A DNA stretch of 64,000 nucleotides from Stratiolaelaps scimitus (GCA_019614645.1 JABWDB010000002.1:18451501-18515500), one strand, 5' to 3'; counted from the stretch's first letter, positions 23,100 through 34,993 are shown. The notes: generated by a model from the sequence alone, not told the origin. Translations and numbers: made by a program.

Positions 23100-25100
23100 G
23101 TGTCTTCCTGCGACTCGCGATAAATTCCCCAGTCGTCGTAGCAGCAGGTAATCGTCGAGGAAGACGTCGCTCTTTCTGCTATCTATCATGCAATAGTTTC
23201 TTTCTTAGCAGCTATAAATCTGGAGGAAAAGAGCGTCACCGTAAGACGACACTAGTCGGGAGCCTAGTCGGGCTGAATAGTATCTGTGTGCCTGTTTCTC
23301 CGTTTGTCTCTGGGTCCGTGTTTTTGCCAATAGACACACATACACACACACATGTGCATATATAAGAATACATTCACGCGTACGATCGGTCTTCCGGTGA
23401 GCCATCGTGAAGCTCAACGAACGCTGCTCAATGCCGATATCATAACCATCGAATATAAAATGCCACCAAGGGAACAGCAATGCTGTCGTACGAGATAAAC
23501 TTGTCGCGGCAGTAGAATCGTTTAGTTAGTAGAGTAGCTAACCGCCTTCTAGAAATGACGACCTTATGAAATGATGGCCCTTTAATATACTCGCTGTGCT
23601 GTTTATCGTTACGGGAACAGGTTGTAACATCGTAACTAAAGTAAGTATGGCGAGTTTGGAGATCAACGAGGCATAGGTTCTTTGTCTCGGCGCATTCGAA
23701 GGGCATACTAAGGATCACGCGTTTATGTAACAGATGTTAGCTTAACTTTGATGCTGGCCTCATATCAAAAGAAGCGCATAAAGAAGTGAATTCACTGTGG
23801 GTCGGTAGCCTTACGGCTGTCAACGAGTGAGTGGAAACGCAGGATGATTCGGACCTCTTACCACAAGGGGAGATCTTTCCTATGAGTGGAGCTCCCTCGA
23901 AGAAGTCTCGAAGAAAACTACCTCACTATACGTGAGAATTAAGGCTTCGATTTCGGTCGGCGATGTGAAAACTCTTCCTGGCAGCAAACATAGGCGCGAA
24001 TAGCCTCATCCCAATATTGTTACGCTCAATTTATAGCACATATTCCATTGAACTGACTACGAACTTAGCAACGACACGTGTCTCAATGTGGGGGGGACCG
24101 TAGTGCTCGGCTGATTTGGATCAGTTCGATGCTGGGACAGAACGTTTAAACATGTATTGCAATAAAATTGCTTGATTTAAAATTGCGTAGTATTAACAGC
24201 CCCGAACACGTTCCGGGTATAGAGAGATCATAAACATTAACTATCAATACAAATACCAGTATAACATGCTATTTTATATATGTTACTTTCGGTGACAACT
24301 CGTTACACTTGGTCAGAGGAAAAGTTGAAGTTGGATCGACATTCACAAAACGATATTATTATATATAATACAACAGAGCTACGGTGGCGCTCGATACGAA
24401 TATGATCCGTGGCTGAAACTACTGTACGATCACAGTGTTGTCGATCGACAGGGGCGTTTCTTATATAGCTGACAATTTGATCTTGACACACACACACACA
24501 CTTGGTCTGATTGTCCATCGTAAGTGAACGGACGTCCCACCAGCGTAACACGTTTGCTAAGCGCGTTCAAATATCAGTAGGATATCTACGACGAGTGCGC
24601 TGAAACAACGGCTATATGTGATCAGTCTGATGAAATATTGATGTTGGCCCTCCCTACCCACGGATGCGGACTAGGCTTGAAATCAACTCTCACGCACAGG
24701 AATCAAGGCTCACAAAAAATAGAATAAAATTGTTGCCAGTCAAATTGACCGCGTTTCGTCAGGGTGCCAATTCGCGTTACGCGGTGAACGATCGCGGTGC
24801 GATTCGATGTGACACTGCAGAGGTATGGTTGATCTTGGTCACCATCGTGGTGTAGAAATGTCGAGCCGTCCGTCGGCAAAAAGACGGGGACTGGCTCATT
24901 CTGTTGCGGGCCGGGTACTGATAGTGTTGCACATGGACAAGGAATAATTTCCATTTTCCAATCGATGCTGATTTTGCCCCTCATACCCTGCTTCAAGTTT
25001 GACAATGCGATCATCAGTACCATCACTACTACTACTACAATATCGAGTGCTCTAGACTACATGAACAATGAATTATACGAGAACCTAAGCGAATGCAATA
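23100..25100. other. Unassigned non-coding DNA
   Basis: Notable only for a (CA)n run at about 24487-24502 and a run of seven G near 24089. Short frames on both strands have no recognisable motif. Confidence 0.4.
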
Positions 25101-25104
25101 TTTC

Positions 25105-25145
25105 GCAGTTCCGTCAATAAAGAAATAATTGAATGAAAAAAAAAA
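25105..25145 (+). repeat. SINE-like 3' tail with poly-A
   Basis: GCAGTTCCGTCAATAAA at 25105-25121 matches the tail at 8288-8304 at 16 of 17 positions. It is followed by GAAATAATTGAATG and a run of about ten A. A shared tail ending in an A-run is typical of retroposed copies. No B box was found upstream, so only the 3' end is claimed. Confidence 0.5.
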
Positions 25146-26097
25146 TGTTTAAATTAAACGCGTGGAAATATAAATGTGTTGGATTTGCAACTGTAGGTGA
25201 TCGACTGACCCAGCCGAGTGTCGCAGTCATCTTGCGTTTATTCGCCTTCTCTTGTTTTCAATAATTTATATCGCCGTTAACGGGGCTCATGATACTGCTG
25301 CCAATGTTTGTGTTGTTTTTGTTGTTGTTGTTCTTCTTCTTCTCTTTTGTAGTCTTCATCGTATTCCGTAGTAGTAGTACAAGCAGAGGCGCTGTGAGGC
25401 CAAGCAAACACGACTTCCGATGGGAAGTAGGAGTCAGAAAGTCAGAAAGAGTACCGGATCCATGCATGCACGAGCTTCCGCGGCATCGACCGATTCGCTG
25501 GACATCACTACACAGTTCAGAGGTTAATGCTTCGGCGGTTTCTTGGCAATATTGTGACCACGTTTTGACAGCGTACGTGGGGATGGGGCCAGGGAAATGG
25601 AGAGATCGGAACGAGGAGGTGTAAAATGGTCCGGCGAAGATGGCATCGGCGAGCATCAAGCGCGCAGCAAGGTGGTGGTCGGTGTGGTTAAAGCCCCAAA
25701 TGGTGAGAATACCGAGAATCTGGAGATCTCTACAAAATCTTGTGTTTAGCGGTTGCGCCTTGGAGGTACGGTTTCGCCGGCCGAAATCTAGTCCCAGCAG
25801 AACGCAAGCAAAGCTAAGAGAATGGCATAAACGTAAACTCGTAAACAAAGCATTGGCATGCAAGTTAATGACTATAGATTTCTACCATATATAATAAATG
25901 GTTCCGCCGCGAGCAATGTTTGTTGCAGGCTCTTGTTCATTTAGCTGTGGAGCAGTCCTTTTAAAAGTGCGACGTGGATTACGGCTGAATGAATGACCCT
26001 TAGCAGCCCGTTAAATGTTCTAGTTAATCACTCTTTCATGATCAGCATGAATGCTGATTCACCAATTTCGAAATTCGGGAAATTCTTCGACCATTTC

Positions 26098-26166
26098 ACA
26101 GCTTGCAGTTAACGCACACAATTTTTTTTATTTGCGTATGTGCATTATGCATTAACTGCAAGCTGT
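26098..26166. repeat. 15-bp perfect inverted repeat, 69-bp foldback
   Basis: ACAGCTTGCAGTTAA at 26098-26112 is the exact reverse complement of TTAACTGCAAGCTGT at 26152-26166. The 39-base loop is A/T-rich and carries a weaker second stem (GCACACA / TATGTGC). A (TA)n array begins 18 bases downstream. Probably a short MITE-like element or an incidental palindrome. Confidence 0.75.
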
Positions 26167-26177
26167 TAAACGGTAGA

Positions 26178-26183
<6 letters not shown>

Positions 26184-26222
<39 letters not shown>
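26184..26222. repeat. (TA)n microsatellite
   Basis: About nineteen AT units. Confidence 0.95.
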
Positions 26223-26223
<1 letters not shown>

Positions 26224-26458
26224 TGTCATCGCTTAGGCTGAATGCAAACGTGATCATATACGTAGCGTACTTGTTGTGGACCTTTTCCGTGAGCACATCA
26301 TATATGCACCGCCTGTGTCGTAATTCTGTGATCTTCTGGCTTCTACCTGCGCTGCAGATTTCAATCACCGATGCTCGTCGCATCTGATTTGGAATTGATG
26401 AATTCTGTCCCTTGGTCTCTCTCTCTCCTCCATCTAGCCTACATGTAAAAAGTTCGCT

Positions 26459-26668
26459 TCAAGAGGCTGGACCGGTTGGGGCATACGCTGTCTTTGCCGG
26501 TCGCAACATCCTCCAGCCTTCGAGCCATTTCATAGAACGACAGCTGTCAAGTTCTGGGCAATACTTTATCCAATATCCACCTCTCATGTCCTGCCAGCCT
26601 GGACTACTATGCATTGGAGTAGTGCTGCACTGGCCAGTCGGATCAAGCACCCATGAAAAACTGACCGG
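26459..26668 (-). CDS. Weak exon candidate (minus strand), no family recognised
   Basis: The minus frame is open from just after a TAA to the TGA at 26459-26461, about 69 codons. It is free of simple repeats and unusually rich in Trp, Tyr, Cys and Met for this window (for example GGYWIKYCPELDSC and MKWLEGWRML). CCGGTCAG just upstream could serve as a splice acceptor. No ATG begins it, no donor was identified, and the plus strand is also open over 26412-26750 (112 codons). It may be a protein-coding or transposon remnant on either strand, or chance. Confidence 0.15.
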   Translation of the reverse strand, partial: PVSFSWVLDPTGQCSTTPMHSSPGWQDMRGGYWIKYCPELDSCRSMKWLEGWRMLRPAKTAYAPTGPAS

Positions 26669-27239
26669 TTACCATTTTCGTACCAATATTGTGATGAATT
26701 CATTTGCTTGGTCGTCTGAAGCCTGCGCGGAAAATGCGTTGGGGAACTGAAATTGGGTTATCATTAAAAAATCATATCAGGATGCCGATCGCGGCCATTG
26801 TGTGTCAATTGGGCACTACAATTGAATTGTAAATGAATGTCCTTATATATATATTTCAGTATATCGTAGTTATGTACACTTTACCCTTTATTTTCAAGTT
26901 GTGCTTCTGTTTCTGAAATCACGAAATAGTTATTATGTCATGGACACAATGGTATGCATATAATGTTGCCTTTACTTTCGGTATTAACAACGAGCCTGTG
27001 GCCGCACCAAGGGGTAGGTGGTGGTTACGGGCGATGTGTGGCATTCGCCTCGTATTCAGAAACGATGTTACTCTCGTTTTGTCCGGACTCGAACTCAATA
27101 GTCGTCTGAGATCCTCCGATCTCATGGTCAGACTCGCTCGCTGCTGGGCGGCGGTGACATTGTATGGCGCCGTTACGACGCTGACGTCACTTGAGCCGTC
27201 TGAGCAAGCAAGCAACCAGCTAGCGTGGTCAACACGCGC

Positions 27240-27301
27240 TCGGCTCCCGGGCTAAGGGAGCCGAAGCTCTCCTACGAGGGCCCGAGGCGGGCCGTCCCTC
27301 G
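27240..27301. other. Two consecutive GC-rich hairpins
   Basis: Hairpin 1 has arms TCGGCTCCC (27240-27248) and GGGAGCCGA (27256-27264) around GGGCTAA. Hairpin 2 has outer arms CGAGGG (27275-27280) and CCCTCG (27296-27301), and an inner stem GCCCG (27280-27284) / CGGGC (27288-27292). A B-box-like GAGTTCGAGTCC lies on the minus strand at about 27083-27094. The pair stands out from its surroundings. It could be a structured RNA or part of a SINE, but no known RNA family was recognised. Confidence 0.5.
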
Positions 27302-27575
27302 GGTCTCTGACACATCGATATCTGGTCTGCTGCGGTTCTAGCTGCTACAATTCCATCTCATTGAAACCAGACTCGGATACCCCCATCGTTCCCCCCAGCT
27401 TTCTTCGCCAGGACTGTGGGAGTCGTGCCTTTTGTTGCATTTCAACTCGATTGCTGAGACGCGATCCACCGGCAAACAATGTGTACGAATGTGATTGGCG
27501 TCTGATTTCGATTAGATATAGCAGTGTAATAATAATCGGTGGTGTGAGATCAAGACAATCTAGCGTAGAGAGAAA

Positions 27576-27578
<3 letters not shown>

Positions 27579-27653
<75 letters not shown>

Positions 27654-27674
27654 ATATATATATATATATATATA
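27579..27674. repeat. Longest (TA)n microsatellite in the window
   Basis: Nearly 100 bases of alternating AT with a single AGGAT interruption at about 27651-27655. Length is likely polymorphic and may be mis-assembled. Confidence 0.96.
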
Positions 27675-27782
27675 GGATCGGATAGGTGAACTTGCAAACG
27701 GCGTGGTGGCTGTCCCCCGCTGCTGATGGGGCGCCACTATTCTCGAACACCGCTAATACATCCGAAATAGATCAATAAGTAC

Positions 27783-27880
27783 ATTTTCCGGGCTGACTCA
27801 CAGCCAACATTTAACTCAGTGTACGGTACTGCCTTTGGCATGACTTCATAAGATGGACAACCCCTTGTGTGATGTCTGAG
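27783..27880 (+). repeat. Dispersed repeat copy C (longest match with D)
   Basis: It begins ATTTTCCGGGCTGACTCACA and contains ATTTAACTCAGTGTACGGTA, then GCATGACTTCATA and ACCCCTT. Copy D at 41165 matches in the same order over about 85 bases with substitutions and small indels. No terminal repeats or coding frame are visible. Confidence 0.7.
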
Positions 27881-28552
27881 GCGCCTGCCTACCGCTAGCG
27901 TTGTATTCCGAAGAAAATTGAAGACAAAAAAGCCGCGTTTTCCATACAAGAAACGCGTCCGCTAGTTCTTACTTCTTGAATCGACCGTTCAATAGGATTG
28001 TCTTGTACAACTAACCTGGCCGCTTCCCCACGGCGACACCCTCCATCTCCCAGACTTCGATTCAAGCTGCAGTGCCGGATTTCAGATAAACCTTCGGCAA
28101 TTCACGGAATTTCGTCGCTCGACTCCATAACACTAGTGCGGCCCGACAAAAATTGATAACAAGAGCTGCTGCTTGCCTTTGCTGCCTAACGCTGAATGCG
28201 CCACCGTCGTCATTATCAACATCATCGTTCGTACTAGTAAATTCGGCAGAGAGAATCAAATTGTTGCGATATGCGGCGGCGGCGATTTATATTTAGGTAT
28301 ATGAAGGAAGAGGGGGCTGTAGCAGCTTCTGTTTTGATTTTTTATTGTTACATCTTCTATCTTGATTCGTTATATCGATACAACAGCAGCACACGCAGTG
28401 TGTGCATGTGTGTGTCCGCTGTTCGTAGACAATTTCGGCCATTGGAAGTCGCGGTACTTGTGTCGTGGCGGTTGGTGGTGGCACTGTTCGGGTGACTGTG
28501 ACGGTGAGCGGGTTGGCAACTCTGTTACAATCCGACGGCAACGGCGTCCACT

Positions 28553-28602
28553 GGCGGCGGCAACAGCGGCGGCGGCGGCTATGGTGGTGGTGGTGGTGGT
28601 GT
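28553..28602. repeat. (GGC)n then (TGG)n triplet repeat
   Basis: GGC units, CAACA, more GGC units, CTA, then seven GGT units. It gives poly-Trp/Val/Gly frames on the plus strand and poly-Thr on the minus strand, none persuasive as protein. Confidence 0.92.
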
Positions 28603-28710
28603 CAAAGCAACTCGCCTGTCTCATTTGCAGCAGAAGACGATTCAAGTCGAAGAGAACGAAGCAAGCGAAGAAGGGATCTCGTTTGATAGCACGAGGGATG
28701 GGCATACAAA

Positions 28711-28733
28711 CCAACCGACCGACCGACCGACCA
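28711..28733. repeat. (ACCG)n tetranucleotide repeat
   Basis: Four to five GACC units, the same unit as at 10814-10835. Confidence 0.9.
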
Positions 28734-29235
28734 AGCAATCAACGAACCAGCAGAAAATGCGCTGTGCGAGAGAGAGAGAGAGTCACGGACCAGAATGCAG
28801 CGGCCGCAGCAGCGGCAGCGGTGATGGCGATAAGTGACATTAGATAACCTTTGTCACCTTGGGGTGGCCATACTCCGCATATACCGCAACAGCAGCAGCA
28901 CAGTTAGACGGCAAGGCGGATAAACTGACGGATGGACAAACCGGCCGACAGATATACCCGGCGAATGGAGATCAGCCGCACACACAAGCACAGTCAAGAA
29001 GCACACCCGATGAGCGAACGCACACACGGTTCACATCGAGACATTCATGCGCTCATAAATGCACATAGGGCCGCCACAATCAGACCGAGTGTGTGTGTGT
29101 GTGTGTCTGTTTGACGGCTGCGACGACGAACGATGCAAAGAGCTGAAGAATGGACTGGCCGAAGTGGCCCCTCCTCGCCTGTCACTGTCCGATTATTGAT
29201 TAGCGTTATCCTCTAAAACGACAAGAGAATTTGTA

Positions 29236-29237
<2 letters not shown>

Positions 29238-29267
<30 letters not shown>
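29238..29267. repeat. (TA)n microsatellite
   Basis: Fourteen to fifteen AT units. Confidence 0.95.
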
Positions 29268-29268
<1 letters not shown>

Positions 29269-29853
29269 ACCGTCAATATCGAAAGTGTGTGATAATCAAA
29301 GACAATCGTTGCAGTACAACAAACAGTTTTAAGTGGTCACCCAAATCAACATTGCATCCTCTGCCACACAAAACAAAATGAGCATGACATGACTTTGATT
29401 TTTCTACCGGTAACGCGCGAGAGTCCACAGAAAGCGCGTAACCAAAGCATACTATGAGATACTCGGCTTCGATAGTGATCAAATACAATGGCAATGATGT
29501 GATTCCTTTGGCGTGTAATTCTACTATAGGTTGGGCATTCATCCGCACCGGAGATTAATTTCGCAAAAAGTAACTATCCTTCGCCAAACGAAAGTGGTAG
29601 AGACGATGACTGTATGGCCGCTGACTGCAATTTAGTGAGTATTTATTGGTGTGGTGCTCTTATTCAGTTGCGTTGCCGCTGTTGTTTCCGCGGCTGCTGC
29701 TGCTTCTGCCTCCCCGTCGTCGCCTTCAATCACAGACGAAGATGAGCCAAGCCCAAACTCGGGGTGAGCGCACGGCGATGGCGGGGACGCCTGCTGCCTG
29801 CTCTTACTTGACGTTTCGGTTCGGTCGGACCTCGTAATCTTGATGGCGAAGTT

Positions 29854-29885
29854 GCTGCTGCTGCTGCTGCAGCAGCAGCAGCAGC
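29854..29885. repeat. Perfect 32-bp (CTG)n(CAG)n palindrome
   Basis: GCTGCTGCTGCTGCTG at 29854-29869 is immediately followed by its exact reverse complement at 29870-29885, with no loop. Such a sequence can extrude as a cruciform. It arises where a triplet array inverts or where CTG and CAG arrays meet at CTGCAG. Confidence 0.93.
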
Positions 29886-30821
29886 CTGTCCTACCACCGC
29901 TGCTGCTGCTTCTGATGTTTTCGGTGCCGGTTTCGGCCGCGCCGTGGCCGTCGCCACAATCAGTGCGGCCGCCACCTTGCCCCTGCTTCTCGGGTCCTTG
30001 CGAAGCGGTGGTGATGCCGCGAAGCGCGGGCGACCTGTGAGCTGATCATCACCGTGGGAACGTAGGCTTCTTCGGGCAGGACCACAGCGAGGAGTTCTTG
30101 TCAACAGCTTCGCTGCTCTCGTGCAGTAGTAGCCGCAGCATCATCAAGATCTCCAGGGCCCGTAAGTTCGCCCACCCGGCTGACTCCGCTTTGCTCTAGA
30201 CGGTGAAAAGTCCTTCGAGCCTCCAGTTGTTGCTGCTGCTGCTGGAGCTCGCTGTCCGTTCTGCGGCCAGCGATAACATCAAATCACCGTGCTCGCTTGT
30301 TTGCAGTGGATCGTTACACATGCACAGATAGACCCACATACTCACTTGTAACTTTTTCCATAGTTGACCCTTCCACAACTGTCTTCCTTCATTCTATGGC
30401 AGAAAGGCCTCGGCACCTCTGTACAGCAGCATTGCTTCAACGACCTGTCCGGAAAGGGGACTCATGCAAGCAATTAGAGCGTCTCACTTCAACTGCCACT
30501 CCGAGCAGTACTCGCAGCTCTGATAAGCATACGTGGCGAGCTATTTTTCTGCGGTAGGCTCATGTATAAGACACAAGAGCTGGTACACGTACCCTGTTCA
30601 TCTATGCAGATCAATACGATGACACGCGGCGAGATGTGCAGGCAGCTTTCTCTTTCACGGCCCAATTTCTTTGCAGATCGATTTCTCCAATCATTTTCAT
30701 GACACCACCATACCCAGTGCTCCCACCGGCCAATAAGCACTGTTGTCGGCAACTGCACTGGCGCCAACGCCATCAACGAAGCCTCACTCAATCGTCTAGT
30801 TACAGTGCGCGCGTTGGACTA

Positions 30822-30841
30822 GTATATATATATATATATAA
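30822..30841. repeat. (TA)n microsatellite
   Basis: Ten AT units, followed by AGCAAGCAAGCG. Confidence 0.95.
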
Positions 30842-31041
30842 GCAAGCAAGCGTGAGGTACCGACGAACCGTTTTGGTCCCGAAGACGACAAAGTTGATGA
30901 TGATGATGACAGCGATGATGATAATAGTCATGGTAGTGACGGTGTTCACGTCGCCGAGAGGATCGTCGACCACCGGGCGGATGCTGCTGTTTTTTGATGA
31001 CGAATCTCTGCCGGAGAAGGCCGAGAACGGCTGATTGCTAG

Positions 31042-31640
31042 GGAGATATTCAAGCGAAACTTTGTGCTACTTTATATATGTTTAGAAGGTTTATGACCCT
31101 TGGAGTAGTGGGGTAACCAGACGATACAGTGGCAAACGTGGTTATCTATTTAATTTGAGGTGGACTGGCGTAATAATACTTTGTATATATACTATGCGAA
31201 TATCATTTTAGATACGGCAGTAGATAGACGGTGGGCGATGGTTAAAATGATAATGGTTCGCTCTCATTAAGTTGATAACACTCATCAAAGATGTTAGATA
31301 AGGTTGTATCTTTTTTGTTCGTTGGACGTTTGTTTGTTTGTTGACACAGGCAATCAAATCATTTTGAGAGTTTTAAGCTACAGGCTATGATGACTGCGAG
31401 GTTCGTTTAACATGACGGTTGACGGAATTAGCGACCGGCTCATCGAACGCCAGATTGACCATGGGGGCCACGCGATTCTCATTGAAACTGGAAAATGCTA
31501 AGTGATTGTCTTCGCACATCTTCTCAGGCCACCTACCTGCTTATAACGGCAATAGAAATCACCCACGATGGTGTGCGTTCTCCTGTCAAAATAATCTGGT
31601 TAGTATGAATACCTCTGACGTAGGCCAATATTGAGATAGC
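31042..31640. other. Unassigned A/T-rich DNA
   Basis: No reading frame over 60 codons and no repeat of note. Nothing recognisable. Confidence 0.45.
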
Positions 31641-31646
31641 TATTAT

Positions 31647-32150
31647 CTACCAGAAAAAAAAAAACAGCCGCGATATGCTCCGCATGCCATGCGTGCATAT
31701 TGTAACAATGTGGCGCACAACGGTAGTCCTGCAACAAAACGAATGATGCGCGAACAGCGAACGCAGATGGTGAAACCTCACGTAGCTCAAGAGCTTAATC
31801 GTGATGATGCAACTGATCGAGAAGCCGTGAATCAGACCGGCCGATCGACAGAAAGGCCTGGGTGATATCTTCTTCAAAATGAGTTGTTCTCTGGGGATAA
31901 TTTCGTCGCATAGGATACGCGGCGTGCAGCCTCTAATACACAAACACACACTGTCAGTATGATTATGCAGCTGTCGCTTCCGAAATGAACAAGACCATAT
32001 CAGCTGCTCGGATGTAACACCGATTAGTTGAGTAGTACGTTGATCGTCAGCAGAAGCAGCAGCAGCACCATGTACCATCCTATGGTCATGGTCACATGTG
32101 ACGAGTGACTGGAGACAGTTTGCGAGCCGCAGGCTACGAGTTCTCCGCAT
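31647..32150 (-). CDS. ATG-initiated 167-codon frame, unrecognised, probably chance
   Basis: It begins with a true ATG (MRRTRSLRLANCLQSL) and ends in a Phe-rich stretch from a poly-A tract. It has no simple-sequence run to explain its length. It also has no recognised domain, signal peptide or conserved motif, and Cys and His are scattered without zinc-finger spacing. About two frames of this length are expected by chance in six frames of 64 kb, so length alone is not evidence. Confidence 0.1.
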   Translation of the reverse strand: MRRTRSLRLANCLQSLVTCDHDHRMVHGAAAASADDQRTTQLIGVTSEQLIWSCSFRKRQLHNHTDSVCLCIRGCTPRILCDEIIPREQLILKKISPRPFCRSAGLIHGFSISCIITIKLLSYVRFHHLRSLFAHHSFCCRTTVVRHIVTICTHGMRSISRLFFFFW

Positions 32151-33179
32151 CGTGATTAGTTTCTTCGCAAGATCTGCTTGTTGTTCTTCTGAGACTCGCG
32201 GGGCAGTGGAGCCGTTGACAGAACGGCCCTCTTCTGATCTGATCCATGTTCGGCTTAGCGACGCGACACGTGTACCCAGTCGCCGCCCCTCGATGCCACT
32301 GACGGTTAGACGGCGTCTTGCCCTTGATGCCTGAGGGTCAGACAGTACTCGGTTGAGACGTGCGCGCGCGCTTCCCGCGCTGTGCTACGCACGAACGTGC
32401 CACATAATACGCACTCATAGGTCGGCTGGTGGTCGCGACGCTGACGAATGGCAGGAGACGTCCCGGGAGATAGCGAATGACCCTGACTCGTCTGTGACTG
32501 GAGTGAAGCAGTAGACGACAGATAAAGCCGTAATTTCTGATTTTGGAAGCCTTTCCGTCATCATTGCGCTGAGATAGAGGCCATATAGCACATGCAAAGA
32601 CGCACACACACATTTGGCCCTCCCGCTCACACACACACACACGAACCCAAACACGGACCACCGACGCCTCGTTGATGGGTGACGAAATGAAGTACACTAT
32701 TGTGCTCTTCTCTCCGGAGAAAATCGAGGCGAAAAATTTATCTGGCTGAATCGCGGAATCGTCTTTCAATTCGTCGAGATAGATATAGATCGATGCGAGG
32801 AGGGTGCAAAGAGTACAGATGAGAGCGATACAGCCGCCGATACACCGTCTACGGGTCTGTCTACATATCTAGCCGAGAAATAATAATTTCGAACTGATAA
32901 ACATTTCGATAATAATATCAGTCTAGCTGCCCAAACTGAGCCGAGGAGGCGATTTCATCCAGTCGACGCTTAACTCATCACATCGTATCGATGTGTACGG
33001 GAATGAGACTCGAGTAACGAGATGCCTTTAAACTTTCACGAGAACGAAACGCCAGAGTCGGAGGCGGGGGATGGCGAGTGAGGAGGGTTCGATTGAGAAT
33101 AGATTGCTCATGCCTTGGTAGGATGTCGTGTGACCTTGTCGTTCCCCCCGGCCGCTCATCGACAACTGACAAGAACATC

Positions 33180-34040
33180 TGATGATAGTAAAATTGTTAC
33201 AATTTCATTAAAATTCTTATTATATATACACTTGTACCATTCCCTAGGAACTCGGAATATTATGTGGTAGGACTGAAATCGACTTTAACTGACAAAATCG
33301 CGGTGCACAAGTACGGGTGTAATCCAAGGATTATAATAATAATTAATGTGTAACGTCCGCTACGATTAAGTCCTTAGAAGATATAATGACGAGATCAAAC
33401 CAGCTTGTTGGAAGAGGCCACTAATCGGGAGCTAGCGCAGTGTATGCCATCTATTATAGTTGGCCACTCGTTCTACAGGCACCTATCCACCAGTAGCAAG
33501 TAGCCAGTGCATATATGTGGTGCCGCTGGTTGTACTAGGCCACGTGGATACCACCAATCACAACCATTCATAAATATGTAGGTATCTAGTATACTTAGAG
33601 GAGTCTTAAGTCTTATACAAGGAGTCTACCACAGGCTGGCCTGCGTTACCGGGGACAATCGCGCAGGGTCCATCCTTCTGTTACGACTTTCCCTCGCTGT
33701 GTAGAGAGGAAACGCTATCGCCTCCCTCGGGAACTTGACGGCCTTGCCATGACACCCTGTCCCCAACTGCTTTCCTAATAGTTATCTCTTTGAAGACGTA
33801 TAATCATAATCAATATTCGACATCAGATAAATATATTTACAATCTAGGTATCTTACTTATTTAGAGAGCACTGACCGAAGCACTGGTAGATGAATACCCT
33901 CCTGATAACATCGGGATGGCTCTCTCCCAAGTTTCTGTTGAATGACTGAGCCGGTGAATGAATACCTAAAAATAAAAATAAGAAATACACCGCAAGTATA
34001 AATGCGATCACCAAGCGCAGGAGTCGGGATTTAGGTCGTA
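33180..34040. other. Unassigned A/T-rich DNA
   Basis: Contains no notable frame. A GTTACGACTTT string near 33680 recalls the complement of the 18S rRNA 3' end, but the match does not extend on either side. Otherwise nothing recognisable. Confidence 0.4.
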
Positions 34041-34339
34041 GTTATGACAATTTGTCTTGCCTCACATCCATTGAACTTAGAGATACGACTGACGCACGCA
34101 TCACCAAAACAAGAGCATACGATAGCGTCCTGCCTGCCCACGTATAGTATACCATACAATCCACATTCGTGGCTTTCTGCTCGATGTAGAATTCCACGAA
34201 TTGGGCACAAAAATCAATTTCAATGAACGATGCATGTTCGAATTGAACGTTCATGAATGTGAAAAACTCTCTTGAGAATAATATCAGAACAATCCGACTT
34301 CTTTTCCACACTCCCATATCCATCCAATCGATCCCAAAA

Positions 34340-34341
<2 letters not shown>

Positions 34342-34370
<29 letters not shown>
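34342..34370. repeat. (TA)n microsatellite
   Basis: Fourteen AT units. Confidence 0.95.
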
Positions 34371-34372
<2 letters not shown>

Positions 34373-34975
34373 TTAATTCTCGTAATAGAACAGTGACATT
34401 TTCCCACACTATATTTATTTTTCACATTTTGTTTATCACGAACGACGCGCTCGTCTCCTCCCTTGCGCAGATAGATGCACCCGAAAGGATCCGTCTCTAC
34501 GAGTGTGGCCCTTTGTCGCCCCACCACACAATTACATGGTGCGTATACACTCTGTAACGAACATGCGTATCTTCGCTGTTGTTGTTGCCGTCGTCGTGAG
34601 CGATCGGTTGACATCTTGATCGTGAGAAATTATCGAATTAATCGCCTCATTGCAAAATGAATCAATAGAGAGAGACGACGGTATAGTCGCTTCGACACAC
34701 GGTACCCCACCGTCGCCGCCGACTCCTCCTCCGACGGCGACGCTCCCAAAATGAACGACGATTAATGGACGACGATCTTTTGATCTACAATGGTAAGAAG
34801 ATGATCCACCGTCGGGGACTGCTCATAATCCGTTTGTCCCAGCTGCCAAGTTAATGACGTGCGGCCAGCGGACACCGCGTCATACTGCAGCCTCGAACCG
34901 ACGAACATCACATACGGTAGATTTTTATGAACTCGTCGAAGCTGAGCTCCGACGGATGGAGTTATGCTACACAAC

Positions 34976-34993
34976 ATATATATATATATATAT
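34976..34993. repeat. (TA)n microsatellite
   Basis: Nine AT units. Confidence 0.93.

Noticed and set aside
24620..24720. CTGATGA followed later by GAAA, recalling a hammerhead ribozyme core
   Set aside because: The spacing and the three flanking helices needed for a hammerhead could not be drawn.
25258..25863. 201-codon minus-strand frame
   Set aside because: It starts at TTG rather than ATG, ends in Lys/Asn runs from a GTT/CTT tract, has no recognisable domain, and is within chance length for 64 kb in six frames.
27345..27750. Open frames of up to 130 codons dominated by Tyr-Ile repeats
   Set aside because: They are translations of the (TA)n array, which contains no stop in two frames. 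The same holds for the Tyr-Ile frames near 3.5, 6.0, 26.2, 34.3, 38.4 and 50.4 kb.
33640..33720. Short string resembling the complement of the 18S rRNA 3' end
   Set aside because: The similarity covers about 11 bases only and does not extend, so it is not an rRNA fragment.
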